A DNA stretch of 64,000 bases, from positions 248,001 through 312,000 of the forward strand of contig NZ_LKDW01000001.1 of NCBI RefSeq assembly GCF_001401805.1, given 5' to 3'. The DNA comes from Pseudoalteromonas sp. P1-25 (lineage in GTDB: Bacteria > Pseudomonadota > Gammaproteobacteria > Enterobacterales > Alteromonadaceae). The notes beneath the pieces are model-generated. The model was not told the origin of the DNA. It saw nothing but the letters and a program-made list of their open reading frames with translations, and did no database searches. This document shows, piece after piece, positions 10,238 through 19,281 of this stretch. How positions within the stretch are numbered: position 1 is the stretch's first letter; each line of letters opens with the position of its first letter. Position numbers and translations under genes: made by a program.

Positions 10238-11245
10238 ATGGCCAAACAAACCATCACAGTGATCAAAGGCGACGGCATCGGTCCGAGCATTATCGACTCA
10301 GCACTTGAAATATTAAAAGCCGCAGGTTGCGATTTTGATTATGAATTTGTTGATGCAGGCCTTGCTGCACTAGAAAAAACTGGCGAGCTACTTCCTCAAG
10401 AAACAATTGATACAATCGCTAAAAACAAAATCACGCTTAAAGGCCCATTAACAACTCCGGTAGGTGAAGGTTTTACGTCTATTAACGTTACATTACGTAA
10501 GCAGTTTGGTTTATACGCGAATGTGCGCCCTGTTAAATCATTTGTTGGTACTAAAGCACGTTACGATGATATCGATATCATTACTATTCGTGAAAATACC
10601 CAAGGTATGTACTCAGGTTTAGGTCAAGTTGTAAGCGAAGACGGTAACGAAGCAGAAGCTAAATCTGTAATTACTCGCGAAGGCGCTGAGAAAATCATCA
10701 CCTTTGCTTATGAGTTAGCAGTACGTGAAGGCCGTAAAAAAGTAACCGCAGTACACAAAGCAAATATCTTAAAATCTACTTCTGGCTTATTTTTAAAAGT
10801 TGCACGTGAAGTTGCTGAGCGTTACCCGCAAATTGAATCAACTGAAATGATTGTTGATGCAACATGTATGAAGCTAGTAATGACACCAGAAGAGTTTGAC
10901 GTTGTAGTAACGACTAACTTATTTGGCGACATATTATCAGATCTTTGTGCTGGCTTAGTTGGTGGTTTAGGTATGGCACCAGGTGCAAACATTGGTGAAG
11001 ACGCTGCAATTTTTGAAGCAGTACACGGTAGTGCACCAGATATTGCTGGCAAAAACCTAGCAAACCCTACTTCTGTAATTTTAGCGTCTATCCAGATGCT
11101 TGAGCACTTAAATATGGGTGACACGGCTGAGCGTATTCGCAGCGCAGTAGCTGATGTAATTAAATCTGGCGATCGCACAACACGTGACTTAGGCGGCAGC
11201 CACGGTACAACTGATTTCACTCAATCAGTAATCGACCGTTTATAA
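10238..11245 (+). CDS. Isocitrate dehydrogenase, small NAD-type
   Basis: Beta-decarboxylating dehydrogenase converting isocitrate to 2-oxoglutarate in the TCA cycle. At 335 residues it belongs to the short class resembling NAD-linked enzymes and isopropylmalate dehydrogenase, not the 416-residue NADP enzyme of E. coli. Visible family marks are the N-terminal IKGDGIGPSI, the substrate loop (SINVTLRKQFGLYANVRPVKS), the ENTQGMYSG motif, the catalytic lysine region VHKANI, the metal site NLFGDILSDL and the GSAPDIAGK cofactor loop. An AAAGGA ribosome site precedes the ATG by 7 bases. A 188-base leader and its own terminator indicate a single-gene unit. Cofactor preference is inferred from class. 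Confidence 0.92.
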   Translation: MAKQTITVIKGDGIGPSIIDSALEILKAAGCDFDYEFVDAGLAALEKTGELLPQETIDTIAKNKITLKGPLTTPVGEGFTSINVTLRKQFGLYANVRPVKSFVGTKARYDDIDIITIRENTQGMYSGLGQVVSEDGNEAEAKSVITREGAEKIITFAYELAVREGRKKVTAVHKANILKSTSGLFLKVAREVAERYPQIESTEMIVDATCMKLVMTPEEFDVVVTTNLFGDILSDLCAGLVGGLGMAPGANIGEDAAIFEAVHGSAPDIAGKNLANPTSVILASIQMLEHLNMGDTAERIRSAVADVIKSGDRTTRDLGGSHGTTDFTQSVIDRL

Positions 11246-11274
11246 TTTAACAAAGTAAATCTTGTATTAAGCCT

Positions 11275-11303
11275 AAAAAGCCAGCATCTAGCTGGCTTTT
11301 TTG
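11275..11303 (+). terminator. Rho-independent terminator after isocitrate dehydrogenase
   Basis: GCCAGC and GCTGGC arms around ATCTA, with a 5' A run and a 3' T run, 30 bases past the stop codon. Confidence 0.9.
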
Positions 11304-11446
11304 TGTTTTAACCTTAGCTAATTACATCACGTGGCATAACTAAGCCATTAATTATAAAAGAATTTCAATACTCCGAGCATCACTTTTTATACCACTTGTA
11401 TTAAGTTCTTAGACAGTTAAGTCGAATCGTTTTAATCCAAAAATGA

Positions 11447-14446
11447 TTAAACATGATTACTCATGCGCCGATGAAACCCACTTATCACTAATAGCGCAAT
11501 TAAATAACCTATTGCCCCACCACTTGATGACGATTCACTTTGCACTTCTTGTACTGAGACTGTTAGCTCACTACTTATAACTTCATTAGTTTGACTGTCT
11601 GTGAGCACAAGTTTTACTATATAACTACCTGCACTTTGGTAATTATGACTTGGGTTTTGCGTTGTACCTAGTGGGCTGCTATCGCCATAATCCCAGCTAT
11701 ACGTATAATTACCAGTCCCCCCTAATGGTGAACTATTAAATTGTACCGCTAAGTTATTTGTCGTATGGCGTGTACTTAATTGCAGCGGTGCGTTAACACT
11801 CAAAGCCTGTTGTTGGTTAACACTTATCCCTTGCGTATCGGTTACTATTAACGCGAGGGTATAATCGCCAGAGTAGCTAAATTGGTAATCTAGGTTTTCA
11901 GTTTTCGATACAGGTTCACCATCTATAAGCCAGCGTATGTTGTAAGGTGCTTCACCGCCACTTACGATTGCTTGAGCAGATAAAGTCGCACCGCTTAATT
12001 GATACTCTAAACTTTCTATTTCTAGCGGCTTTGTGATGGTAATTTGTGTAGTTTGTGTTTGCGTAGCCGTCTCACCCGTTGCCGTAAAGCTCACACTATA
12101 GGTGCCGTAATCTGCATAGGTATGTGTAGGGCTTAGATCAGTGCTCACTTGCCCATCACCAAAATCCCATAAAAAAGTATCTGTGGGGGTCAACTTTAAA
12201 CCTGCTGCCTTAAAGCTAACAGTTGCCTCGTTTATTGTAGTGGTTATTTGTTGTAGCGCGTCATAGCTGAGTAAAAGCTCTGCAGTTTCACTTTCAGGAT
12301 GTTGACTGACTATTTCAAAGTTAAACCCCTGGGGAGTAAGCACCACCCCTGATTCAGGCTGCTGCGAAAAACTGTAATCAAAATGATCACGAAACTCACT
12401 AATGGCCGCTAAGTCTTGATCGCCTAAACCTGCACTTTGCTGATATAAACTAAATGCAGCGTCGCGTACTTGTATGGGTGTATCTGCAAGTGAACTGCTA
12501 CTTGTACCGCGAAAAATTGGCTTTTGATCCGCATCAACCACTAAGTTAAAACCGCCGCCTGGGTGCTCAGTTGTGTTGTTGTTATCCAGTGCACTATTGC
12601 TATACCACAGTAAAACCCCCGGTGAATATTGCTCTGCTTGTAAGCCGGCATCCACACCTTTGTGTGCACGTAGCTGTAAATAATAGTGGGCTGCTTTAGT
12701 ATAAATATAACTACTCACGCGGCTAAAACCATTTAACGCTATGGTAGACTCTGACTGCTCTGCGTTATTTTGCCAAATCACAGCATTGTTGTGTGTTATT
12801 TTTAAATCATCGGCTACAAATCCATAATACTGTGTGTTTGCATCGGTAATATACTCAATACTTAGTGTAATGGTCTGTCCTGCATATTGTGTTAAATCAA
12901 ATTCATGCATTAAAAACCCATTAGGTTGCTGCGCATCAGTATGTAAAAACGAATCACCACTTATATACGGGCCTATATCGCCATAATAAGGATTTGTCTC
13001 GATTGTATAATTACCAGCTAAAGGGGTTTGATTTACCTTTACTTGTACAAGGTCATAATCGCGCTCAATACTGTAGTAAGCTAAAAAGCTAAAAGTCACT
13101 GGTGTAGCCGCCTCAGGTAAGGTCACAGTTTGTGTGAGCGTGTGTTTAAGGTTATTACCTGTACCAGAGTAAAATTGAAAATCACCTTCTACCGGGGGTT
13201 TAAACTTTTCTAGCTGCTGCGCAAGTGACACTTTAATTTGGCTTTGCTGCTGAGAAAGTGAGCTCGTATAAACAAGCAACTGTTGAGGCTGGCTGTTCAC
13301 TTCCTCCATGGTTAGGTTAAGCTGGTTAACCCAATTGCCTTGGTATCTGTTTTGTAAATACTCAAGCGCCTGCGCACTAAACATAACGGGCTGTGACCCC
13401 CTAGGCCCGCCAGCCCAGCTACCCGTAGACATTATTGACCAAGACGATACAGGCTCACCCACCGTATTTGATTGTAAGTCGTATTCATCTGCTAACCCTA
13501 AGTCGTGACCAAATTCATGCGCAACGACACCTATACTAGCATCTATAGGGTTTATCGTATAACCCGATAACTTAACATTACTACCAGAAATACTAACAGG
13601 TTCACTGTTTTCATCAAATACGTAGTAGCGGTGAGACCAAATTGCATCAACGCCTAAATAGCCTCCGCCGGATTCTTCACCAATACTGGAATGAAAAACC
13701 ATAACATGGTCGATAATTCCATTCGGCTCGTTGATTATGCCATCGCCGTCAATATCATCTAAATCTGTTAAATCATATTGCGTTAAATCAATATCAAATT
13801 GTGCAGTGGCTTTTTCTACCGCTTCTTTTATCAGTGCGGGGGCATTTATATCGCGTGTGTTACCTACTCGCTCTCCATAAGTTTTTGCATTGCTATCTGC
13901 CCTAACCCATCCATATACTTGCCCGCTAAACGTTAAGCTTGCACCTGATGCGTCGTAATAATAATCGTATACGCTGCTGAGCGTTTCGTTATTGGGCCCG
14001 GCAAAACCACCTTTATTAAAAAGTAATTGTTGGTAATGCTCCTTTGTATAGTTTTCATAGTACATGTCGGTATCAGCATCAACAAGCTGGTTGTCATCGT
14101 GCTTTAAATCAGGAAAATCAATTAAAATAGCCAGCACTTTAACTTCATTTAGCCCGTTGTTAGGGCTAGCCGCACTTGCATAATACAGCTGCTTATTGGC
14201 CTGCATAGTTGTTAAGCGGGCTTTCATAGCCAAAATAGATTTTAGCTGTAAAGGGCTAAAACTTGCAGCATTCGCTAAGTAGCTTTCAACCGTTGGCTTG
14301 TTACTGGCTTGTTGGGTATCAGCGCGTTTATTTAACCAATACTCTATTCTTTGTTTATTAATAATACCTGGGTCATGCGCACTGGTATTTGCTGCGTTAA
14401 GATTTAGGCTGCAAAGGAATAAACCAAGCCCTATTATTTTTTTCAC
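11447..14446 (-). CDS. Secreted M6 family metalloprotease with PKD domains and GlyGly-CTERM tail
   Basis: Extracellular zinc protease of the immune-inhibitor-A type. Signal peptide at residues 1-19 (…NLNA). The M6 catalytic domain has zinc motif HEFGH at 310-314, continuing DLGLADEYD with the third ligand. After a beta-rich middle region come two PKD-type domains, recognisable by FLWDFGDGQVSTDLSPTHTY and YSWDYGDSSPLGTTQNPSHN. The tail has a serine/glycine patch, a hydrophobic helix (AIGYLIALLVISGF) and basic residues HRR, the plan of GlyGly-CTERM signals cut by rhombosortase after type II secretion. Start is GTG at 14446, preceded by GGGGAAG. It is alone, between the isocitrate dehydrogenase terminator and the ilv promoter. 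Confidence 0.93.
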   Translation of the reverse strand: MKKIIGLGLFLCSLNLNAANTSAHDPGIINKQRIEYWLNKRADTQQASNKPTVESYLANAASFSPLQLKSILAMKARLTTMQANKQLYYASAASPNNGLNEVKVLAILIDFPDLKHDDNQLVDADTDMYYENYTKEHYQQLLFNKGGFAGPNNETLSSVYDYYYDASGASLTFSGQVYGWVRADSNAKTYGERVGNTRDINAPALIKEAVEKATAQFDIDLTQYDLTDLDDIDGDGIINEPNGIIDHVMVFHSSIGEESGGGYLGVDAIWSHRYYVFDENSEPVSISGSNVKLSGYTINPIDASIGVVAHEFGHDLGLADEYDLQSNTVGEPVSSWSIMSTGSWAGGPRGSQPVMFSAQALEYLQNRYQGNWVNQLNLTMEEVNSQPQQLLVYTSSLSQQQSQIKVSLAQQLEKFKPPVEGDFQFYSGTGNNLKHTLTQTVTLPEAATPVTFSFLAYYSIERDYDLVQVKVNQTPLAGNYTIETNPYYGDIGPYISGDSFLHTDAQQPNGFLMHEFDLTQYAGQTITLSIEYITDANTQYYGFVADDLKITHNNAVIWQNNAEQSESTIALNGFSRVSSYIYTKAAHYYLQLRAHKGVDAGLQAEQYSPGVLLWYSNSALDNNNTTEHPGGGFNLVVDADQKPIFRGTSSSSLADTPIQVRDAAFSLYQQSAGLGDQDLAAISEFRDHFDYSFSQQPESGVVLTPQGFNFEIVSQHPESETAELLLSYDALQQITTTINEATVSFKAAGLKLTPTDTFLWDFGDGQVSTDLSPTHTYADYGTYSVSFTATGETATQTQTTQITITKPLEIESLEYQLSGATLSAQAIVSGGEAPYNIRWLIDGEPVSKTENLDYQFSYSGDYTLALIVTDTQGISVNQQQALSVNAPLQLSTRHTTNNLAVQFNSSPLGGTGNYTYSWDYGDSSPLGTTQNPSHNYQSAGSYIVKLVLTDSQTNEVISSELTVSVQEVQSESSSSGGAIGYLIALLVISGFHRRMSNHV

Positions 14447-14652
14447 TGTATCTTCCCCAGATAAATTATTGCTCTATCATACCTAATATATGTATTAAGC
14501 ACAGTGCTCAAATCATCTATTCACTCACTATGCTTACTCATGAAAATTAGCATAATTTCTTCATATTTTTTATGTAACTACAAATACCGTGCAATTTTTT
14601 AGTATTAAAATAAATTAATTTGAAATTTTAATCCAAAAAAACCTTTTCAAGG

Positions 14653-14682
14653 TTGACACGAGCACGTAAAACCCTTAAAAAT
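14653..14682 (+). promoter_or_regulatory. Probable sigma-70 promoter of the ilvIH transcript
   Basis: TTGACA at 14653-14658 is a consensus -35. A TAAAAAT stretch at 14676-14682 fits a -10 with 17-base spacing. Start of transcription would be near 14690, about 50 bases before the leader peptide. Confidence 0.6.
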
Positions 14683-14740
14683 AACCCCATATAGAATTTT
14701 TAATCTAAAGCAGCATTTTGCTTTTTATAAAGTGACAATT

Positions 14741-14812
14741 ATGAAAAAACAACTTCACCTTTTAATCGTACTCGTAGTGGTCTTAGTGATAAGCCCAGCG
14801 GGGATGTATTAA
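14741..14812 (+). CDS. Leader peptide of the ilvIH attenuator (23 residues)
   Basis: ATG at 14741 to TAA at 14810-14812, giving a 23-residue peptide with 12 Leu, Ile or Val residues, almost all in one block (LLIVLVVVLVI, residues 7-17). Such a run of the pathway's end products just before an attenuator and the first biosynthetic gene is the hallmark of leader peptides for branched-chain amino acid operons. Ribosome stalling on these codons when charged tRNAs are scarce would favour the antiterminator described next. The gene symbol is left empty because no standard name applies to an ilvIH leader. Confidence 0.88.
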   Translation: MKKQLHLLIVLVVVLVISPAGMY

Positions 14813-14861
14813 AAAGTGAAATTGCTTTTTAAAAACCCTCGCATTACGCGGGGGTTTTTTT
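14798..14861 (+). promoter_or_regulatory. ilvIH transcription attenuator with competing antiterminator
   Basis: Terminator hairpin at 14831-14861: AAAAACCCTCGC pairs with GCGGGGGTTTTT (one T-G wobble) around ATTAC, followed by a T run. GCGGGG at 14798-14803, inside the end of the leader peptide, can pair with the CCC-T-CGC of the 5' terminator arm with one bulged base, forming the expected antiterminator. It lies 18 bases after the leader stop codon and 29 before ilvI. Confidence 0.82.
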
Positions 14862-14890
14862 ATGCATAAACAGCGCACAGAGGAATGAGG

Positions 14891-16615
14891 ATGAGCAAAC
14901 AAGAATATAATGGTTCTGAATTAGTTGTTCAGGCATTAAAAGATTTAAAGGTTAAGTATATCTTTGGCTACCCAGGTGGATCGGTTTTAGATTTATATGA
15001 TGCACTTTTTCAACAAGAAGATATTGAACATATTTTAGTGCGTCACGAACAAGCCGCAACCCATATGGCTGATGGTTATGCCCGAGCTACTGGCGAAGTG
15101 GGTGTTGTACTTGCTACCTCTGGCCCTGGCGCAACTAACTGTATTACAGGTATTGCCACCGCTTATATGGACTCAATCCCGATGGTTGTTTTATCGGGGC
15201 AAGTACCTACAGGCTTAATTGGTGACGATGCATTCCAAGAAACCGACATTGTTGGCTGTTCTCGCCCAGTTGTAAAACATAGTTTTAACTGCAGAAGTGC
15301 TGAAGAAATTCCCGCTATTTTGGCAAAAGCGTTTTACATTGCAAGTACTGGCCGCCCAGGACCCGTTGTTGTTGAGCTACCAAAAGATATGCTTAACCCT
15401 GCTATTAAGTTTGAGTACCACTTTCCTAAAACCACCGAGCTTAGAACCTACAGCCCAAATACAAAGGGCCACTCTAAACAAATTCGCAAAGCAGTTACCG
15501 CAATTTTAGAAGCTAAAAAACTGGTAATTTACTCAGGCGGCGGCATTATTCTATCTAACACCTCTGAGCAATTAACCCGCTTAGTTGAATCGCTAAATGC
15601 ACCTATCACTAATACATTAATGGGCTTAGGCGGTATTTCGGGTATTCACCCAAATTACGTGGGTATGCTGGGCATGCACGGCACGCTTGAAGCCAATAAA
15701 GCAATGGCAAATGCCGATGTGATTTTAGCACTGGGCGCGCGTTTTGATGATCGTGTAACCAATAACGTGCAAAAGTTTTGCCCCAATGCAACCATCGTTC
15801 ACGTAGATGTAGATCCGACATCTATTTCTAAAACCATTAAAGCCCATATTCCAGTTGTGGGCTGTTTAGCCACTGTAATGGAGCAACTACAAGCGGGCAT
15901 AGATAAAAGTAGCATTCAAATTGATCGCAGTGCCCAAGAAGATTGGTGGCGACAAATTATTAGCTGGCGTGAGCAAAAGTGCCTAAGTTACAACACCGAT
16001 GGCGATAAAATTAAACCACAAGCAGTTATAGAAGCAGTGTATAAAGCCACTAATGGTGACGCCTATGTAAGCTCTGATGTCGGTCAGCACCAAATGTTTG
16101 CAGCACAATATTATCCATTTAAAAACCCTCGCCAATGGATCAATTCAGGGGGCTTAGGCACCATGGGCTTTGGCTTACCAGCAGCGATGGGGGTTAAGCT
16201 TGCTTTTCCTGATAAAGAGTCAGTATGTGTAACTGGCGATGGCTCAATTCAAATGAATATTCAAGAGCTATCGACATGTTTACAGTACAACTTGGCTGTA
16301 AAAGTAGTTTCGTTGAATAACCGCTCATTGGGCATGGTACGCCAATGGCAAGATATGATTTACGGTGGGCGTCATTCATCTTCCTATATGGACTCATTAC
16401 CTGACTTTGTAAAACTTGTTGAAAGTTATGGCCATGTAGGCATAAAAGTAGATACGTTAGATGAGCTACAACCTGCTATAGATAAAGCTATGAGCATTAA
16501 TGACCGTTTAGTATTTTTAGATATTAACGTTGATGAGAAAGAACATGTATACCCAATGCAAATCAAACTAGGTGGCATTGATGAGATGTGGTTACGTAAA
16601 GGAGTAAAAGCATAA
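14891..16615 (+). CDS. ilvI: Acetolactate synthase large subunit IlvI
   Basis: Thiamine-diphosphate enzyme condensing pyruvate with pyruvate or 2-oxobutyrate, the first common step of valine, leucine and isoleucine synthesis. Landmarks: [15 protein letters not shown], catalytic glutamate in [18 protein letters not shown], the central FAD-binding domain ([18 protein letters not shown]), and the C-terminal ThDP motif [12 protein letters not shown]…[10 protein letters not shown]. It resembles E. coli IlvI rather than IlvB or IlvG. ATG at 14885 is too close to the AGAGGA (14879-14884), while ATG at 14891 has 6-base spacing and is preferred. It overlaps ilvH by one base (TAATG), so the two are translationally coupled. 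Expression is controlled by the attenuator upstream. Confidence 0.94.
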   Translation: MSKQEYNGSELVVQALKDLKVKYIFGYPGGSVLDLYDALFQQEDIEHILVRHEQAATHMADGYARATGEVGVVLATSGPGATNCITGIATAYMDSIPMVVLSGQVPTGLIGDDAFQETDIVGCSRPVVKHSFNCRSAEEIPAILAKAFYIASTGRPGPVVVELPKDMLNPAIKFEYHFPKTTELRTYSPNTKGHSKQIRKAVTAILEAKKLVIYSGGGIILSNTSEQLTRLVESLNAPITNTLMGLGGISGIHPNYVGMLGMHGTLEANKAMANADVILALGARFDDRVTNNVQKFCPNATIVHVDVDPTSISKTIKAHIPVVGCLATVMEQLQAGIDKSSIQIDRSAQEDWWRQIISWREQKCLSYNTDGDKIKPQAVIEAVYKATNGDAYVSSDVGQHQMFAAQYYPFKNPRQWINSGGLGTMGFGLPAAMGVKLAFPDKESVCVTGDGSIQMNIQELSTCLQYNLAVKVVSLNNRSLGMVRQWQDMIYGGRHSSSYMDSLPDFVKLVESYGHVGIKVDTLDELQPAIDKAMSINDRLVFLDINVDEKEHVYPMQIKLGGIDEMWLRKGVKA

Positions 16616-17112
16616 TGCGTCGTATATTATCTATTTTATTAGAAAACGAACCAGGAGCCTTATCACGCATTGTTGGGCTTTTTTCACAGCGCGCCTACAA
16701 TATAGATAGCTTAACCGTAGGCACTACGGATGATGAGTCACTGTCGCGTATCACCATTACTACTATGGGTGATGATAGAATCGTTGAGCAAATTACTAAA
16801 CAAGTAAACAAACTAGTAGATGTACTTAAAATTATTGATTTGACCGAAATGAGTCACATTGAACGTGAATTATTACTTGTTAAAGTATTTGCCCAAGACG
16901 AAACCACACGTGCAGCTGTTACACGTGTTGTTGATGTATTTCAAGGTGCTATTTTAGATATGGGCCGCCAAAGTTACAGCTTACAACTAGTGAGCAGCAC
17001 AGACAAAATTGAGTCATTTTTAGACACCCTACGCCATGAAACCGACATTATTGAAGTTGTGCGCTCAGGCGCTGTAGGTATTGGCCGTGGTGATAAGGCT
17101 CTAAAAGCATAA
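16615..17112 (+). CDS. ilvH: Acetolactate synthase regulatory subunit IlvH
   Basis: Small subunit that raises activity of IlvI and confers valine feedback inhibition. The N-terminal ACT domain is clear (LLENEPGALSRIVGLFSQRAYNIDSLTVG), and the C-terminal half (ERELLLVKVFAQDETTRAAVTRVVDVFQ) matches the second domain of IlvH. At 165 residues it has the typical IlvH length, which argues against the shorter IlvN or IlvM. The start overlaps the ilvI stop, with GGAG just upstream. Confidence 0.95.
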   Translation: MRRILSILLENEPGALSRIVGLFSQRAYNIDSLTVGTTDDESLSRITITTMGDDRIVEQITKQVNKLVDVLKIIDLTEMSHIERELLLVKVFAQDETTRAAVTRVVDVFQGAILDMGRQSYSLQLVSSTDKIESFLDTLRHETDIIEVVRSGAVGIGRGDKALKA

Positions 17113-17138
17113 AGGTTAAACAGCTAAATTTTTAAATT

Positions 17139-17164
17139 AAAAGCCACTATTTAGTGGCTTTTTT
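17139..17164 (+). terminator. Terminator of the ilvIH transcript
   Basis: AAGCCACTA and TAGTGGCTT arms followed by T6, 27 bases past the ilvH stop. Confidence 0.88.
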
Positions 17165-17170
17165 GCAGGC

Positions 17171-17199
17171 AAAAAAAAAGAGCTAAATAGCTCTTTTTT
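17171..17199 (-). terminator. Terminator of the HU gene
   Basis: AAGAGCTA / TAGCTCTT hairpin with A and T runs on both sides. It lies 22 bases past the HU stop on the minus strand and abuts the convergent ilvH terminator. Confidence 0.82.
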
Positions 17200-17221
17200 A
17201 AAAAATTCTGTAAAGCGCCAA

Positions 17222-17497
17222 TTAAGGGTTTACTTGGTCTTTAAGACCTTTACCTGCTTTAAAGCTTGGGATAGTTGCCGCTGCGATTTGGATCTCAGCA
17301 CCCGTTTGTGGGTTACGGCCAGTACGTGCTGCACGTTCTTTAACTGAGAAAGTACCAAAACCTACTAATGCAACTGAATTACCTTCTTTTAAAGAAGAAG
17401 TTACAGCGCCAGTAAACGCATCAAGTGCACGTGTAGCAGCAGCTTTAGAGATTTCTGCATCAGTAGCGATTTTTTCAACTAATTGAGCTTTATTCAT
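17222..17497 (-). CDS. HU-family histone-like DNA-binding protein
   Basis: 91-residue nucleoid protein that bends and compacts DNA as a dimer. It carries the N-terminal [11 protein letters not shown] helix, the [21 protein letters not shown] segment that forms the DNA-gripping arm, and the closing [12 protein letters not shown]. The frame stays open for 28 further codons upstream, but ATG at 17497 follows an AGGAA ribosome site and gives the invariant family start. Stand-alone gene with its own terminator. Whether it is the alpha or beta subunit cannot be settled from this sequence. Confidence 0.95.
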   Translation of the reverse strand: MNKAQLVEKIATDAEISKAAATRALDAFTGAVTSSLKEGNSVALVGFGTFSVKERAARTGRNPQTGAEIQIAAATIPSFKAGKGLKDQVNP

Positions 17498-17703
17498 TGT
17501 TAGATTCCTATTCGTTATTATTTTGCCTTCGCAAAACCTATCTTTATGCATTTTTAAGGAGTTAGCAACAGCAAATTGCATTTTTTGCTTAAATACTTCG
17601 AAAATGCGTAAAATTTTAATAATTCTCGGTAAAATACAGCGTGTTGGGTTAACTAAAACTTAATTTAAGTACACAAAAGGCACACTTTAAATAACACACT
17701 GCT

Positions 17704-18243
17704 CTATATTTTTTCGATAACTAAGGTCACTTCCCCAACCTCGACACCAAACTTAACAATAGACGTACGGTTTATCAAGCGTGATTGTGTAACCAGGTAC
17801 ATCCAATCATCAAAGTTTACCTCAAGCGTACTGCCGTCATAGGGTAAAGCCACATTGTAGTTCCAATGAAACACACTGCCAGCACTGTTACCGGTTGCAA
17901 TACCAAGCACGTCATCAGCACGACCCACTAAGCTATTATCGTCATTAAGAGTGACATACCAAATACGCTTTTGCGTTTCACCATCGTCATACACAAAGTC
18001 TTCCTCTATAACGCCTTCGTTGCCTTCCCAGCGCGCATTCATAGTAACCACAAGTTTACGTGTGAGTTCGCCTTTATAATCTTGCACAACACCATATGCT
18101 TTTAAATCACCACTAAAAAACGCTTTAAAATCAAATTCTGGGGTGCTGCTATTGTAGTGCTCTACTTTTGGCGCGGAGCAGCTCACTAAAAATAATGCAG
18201 CCATTAAAATACATAGCTGTTTAAATTTATTTATATTGCGCAT
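17704..18243 (-). CDS. DUF3833 family lipoprotein
   Basis: 179 residues with a lipoprotein signal (hydrophobic stretch then LVSC, lipid-carrying Cys22). The mature part is all-beta in appearance (KLVVTMNARWEG, RIWYVTLNDDNSLVGRADDVLG, VNFDDWMYLVTQSRLINRT), as in DUF3833 proteins. It is the last gene of the 12-gene operon led by the ECF sigma factor and is separated from the previous stop by one base. DUF3833, DUF2878 and chalcone-isomerase-like genes commonly travel with the CFA-type methyltransferase in marine gammaproteobacteria, suggesting a shared role in modifying or handling membrane lipids. The biochemical function is unknown. Confidence 0.85.
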   Translation of the reverse strand: MRNINKFKQLCILMAALFLVSCSAPKVEHYNSSTPEFDFKAFFSGDLKAYGVVQDYKGELTRKLVVTMNARWEGNEGVIEEDFVYDDGETQKRIWYVTLNDDNSLVGRADDVLGIATGNSAGSVFHWNYNVALPYDGSTLEVNFDDWMYLVTQSRLINRTSIVKFGVEVGEVTLVIEKI

Positions 18244-18244
18244 G

Positions 18245-18757
18245 CTAATTTCCTAATAATTGTTTTCTAAGTGTTGGCTCTGAGGTGTTCGGGCTTAGCC
18301 AAATAGCTAAAAACTGGTTGGCAAATTGTGAGTCTGTTATCTCACCTAATTTTTTATCATTATGATAAAAAGTAGCCTGACCGCTTGGTGATGTTTGTAA
18401 GCTCAACGATTCGCCTTTTTTAATGTTAGGCCAAAGAGCGAGCAATTTATCAGCATACTTAGCTGATAAATCACTTTTACCTAAATGCAGCCATTGCTCT
18501 TTAGTGGCTTTAACAATGTCTTTTGCTGCGAAGTCTCGCAAATAGGTGAGCGTAAATTTAACTGGGTGCACTCCCTGTTTGTAAGTCCCTGAAGGGGTAT
18601 ATAATGTAGCATCGTAAACATCCCAGAATAAATATTCCATACGCGCCTCGCCCACTTTTTTAAAGTCAGCCTGCTCTTCGCTAAAGCTCAAAGGGGTAAA
18701 CAAAGTTGCCATAATCATTGTAGCGGTTATTGCACATTTTTTTGCGGTATTAATCAT
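18245..18757 (-). CDS. Chalcone isomerase-like periplasmic protein
   Basis: 170 residues. The N-terminal signal peptide ends near residue 26 (…LSFSEE). The body resembles the bacterial chalcone-isomerase-like family (Chalcone_3): VGEARMEYLFWDVYDATLYTP, then VKFTLTYLRDFAAKDIVKAT and LSLQTSPSGQATFYHNDKKLGEI. Plant chalcone isomerases share a fold with fatty-acid-binding proteins, and the bacterial periplasmic forms have no proven substrate. The position in the stress and lipid operon makes a lipid-binding role plausible, which is inference. It lies 11 bases after the DUF2878 stop. Confidence 0.82.
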   Translation of the reverse strand: MINTAKKCAITATMIMATLFTPLSFSEEQADFKKVGEARMEYLFWDVYDATLYTPSGTYKQGVHPVKFTLTYLRDFAAKDIVKATKEQWLHLGKSDLSAKYADKLLALWPNIKKGESLSLQTSPSGQATFYHNDKKLGEITDSQFANQFLAIWLSPNTSEPTLRKQLLGN

Positions 18758-18768
18758 ACAAGCTCCTG

Positions 18769-19281
18769 TTATTGCTTGCTAATATTCAAAAACGCTTTAA
18801 TTTTTTGGTTGATAAAAAGTATAAGTGTAAAGGCTGCAGCCCATAGTGCGCCGTACAGAAGCCAAAATGCCCATACAGGTGTATAAATACTAAGCACGCC
18901 AAATTGAGCGCCAGAATAATAACTAATAGGCGCAAAGACTAAGCACACAAAATAGGCTTGCCAAAATTTTAGTTTAGTAATAAACGCCATTGATGTGTTT
19001 ATGCAAAGCAATAATGCTGCCCATAGCAAGGCTAACCAAAGCGGGAAAGGTGATACTTTAAATTCCAAAAGGTTTAACTGCACAGCCGTGTATTCACATA
19101 ACAGCGCAATAGGTAAAGCTTTAGCTAGAAGCAACGCGTCATGCTTATGTTGCTTCGATAAAACGAACATAAGCACAACAATAACAGAGGTGTATAATAC
19201 AGATTGGGCTTCTAAAAACAGCGATAAAAACCACACCGTTTGAAAAAGTACAAAATTAATAATTAAAGGCAATTTCGTCAT
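18769..19281 (-). CDS. DUF2878 family integral membrane protein
   Basis: 170 residues with about five hydrophobic helices covering almost the whole chain (INFVLFQTVWFLSLFLEA at the start, LYGALWAAAFTLILFINQ near the end), so an inner-membrane protein. It matches my picture of DUF2878. Its start overlaps the end of the methyltransferase gene by 26 bases, a sign of tight translational coupling. Function unknown; co-occurrence with the CFA-type enzyme is the only lead. Confidence 0.82.
   Translation of the reverse strand: MTKLPLIINFVLFQTVWFLSLFLEAQSVLYTSVIVVLMFVLSKQHKHDALLLAKALPIALLCEYTAVQLNLLEFKVSPFPLWLALLWAALLLCINTSMAFITKLKFWQAYFVCLVFAPISYYSGAQFGVLSIYTPVWAFWLLYGALWAAAFTLILFINQKIKAFLNISKQ

Noticed and set aside
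10822-11220. 132-codon minus-strand frame within isocitrate dehydrogenase
   Set aside because: Shadow of a well-conserved gene and not protein-like.
11360-11446. Possible dispersed repeat around TATACCACTTGTATTAAG near the M6 protease stop
   Set aside because: It looks like intergenic repeats I have seen in Alteromonadales, but there is no second copy in this window to support it.
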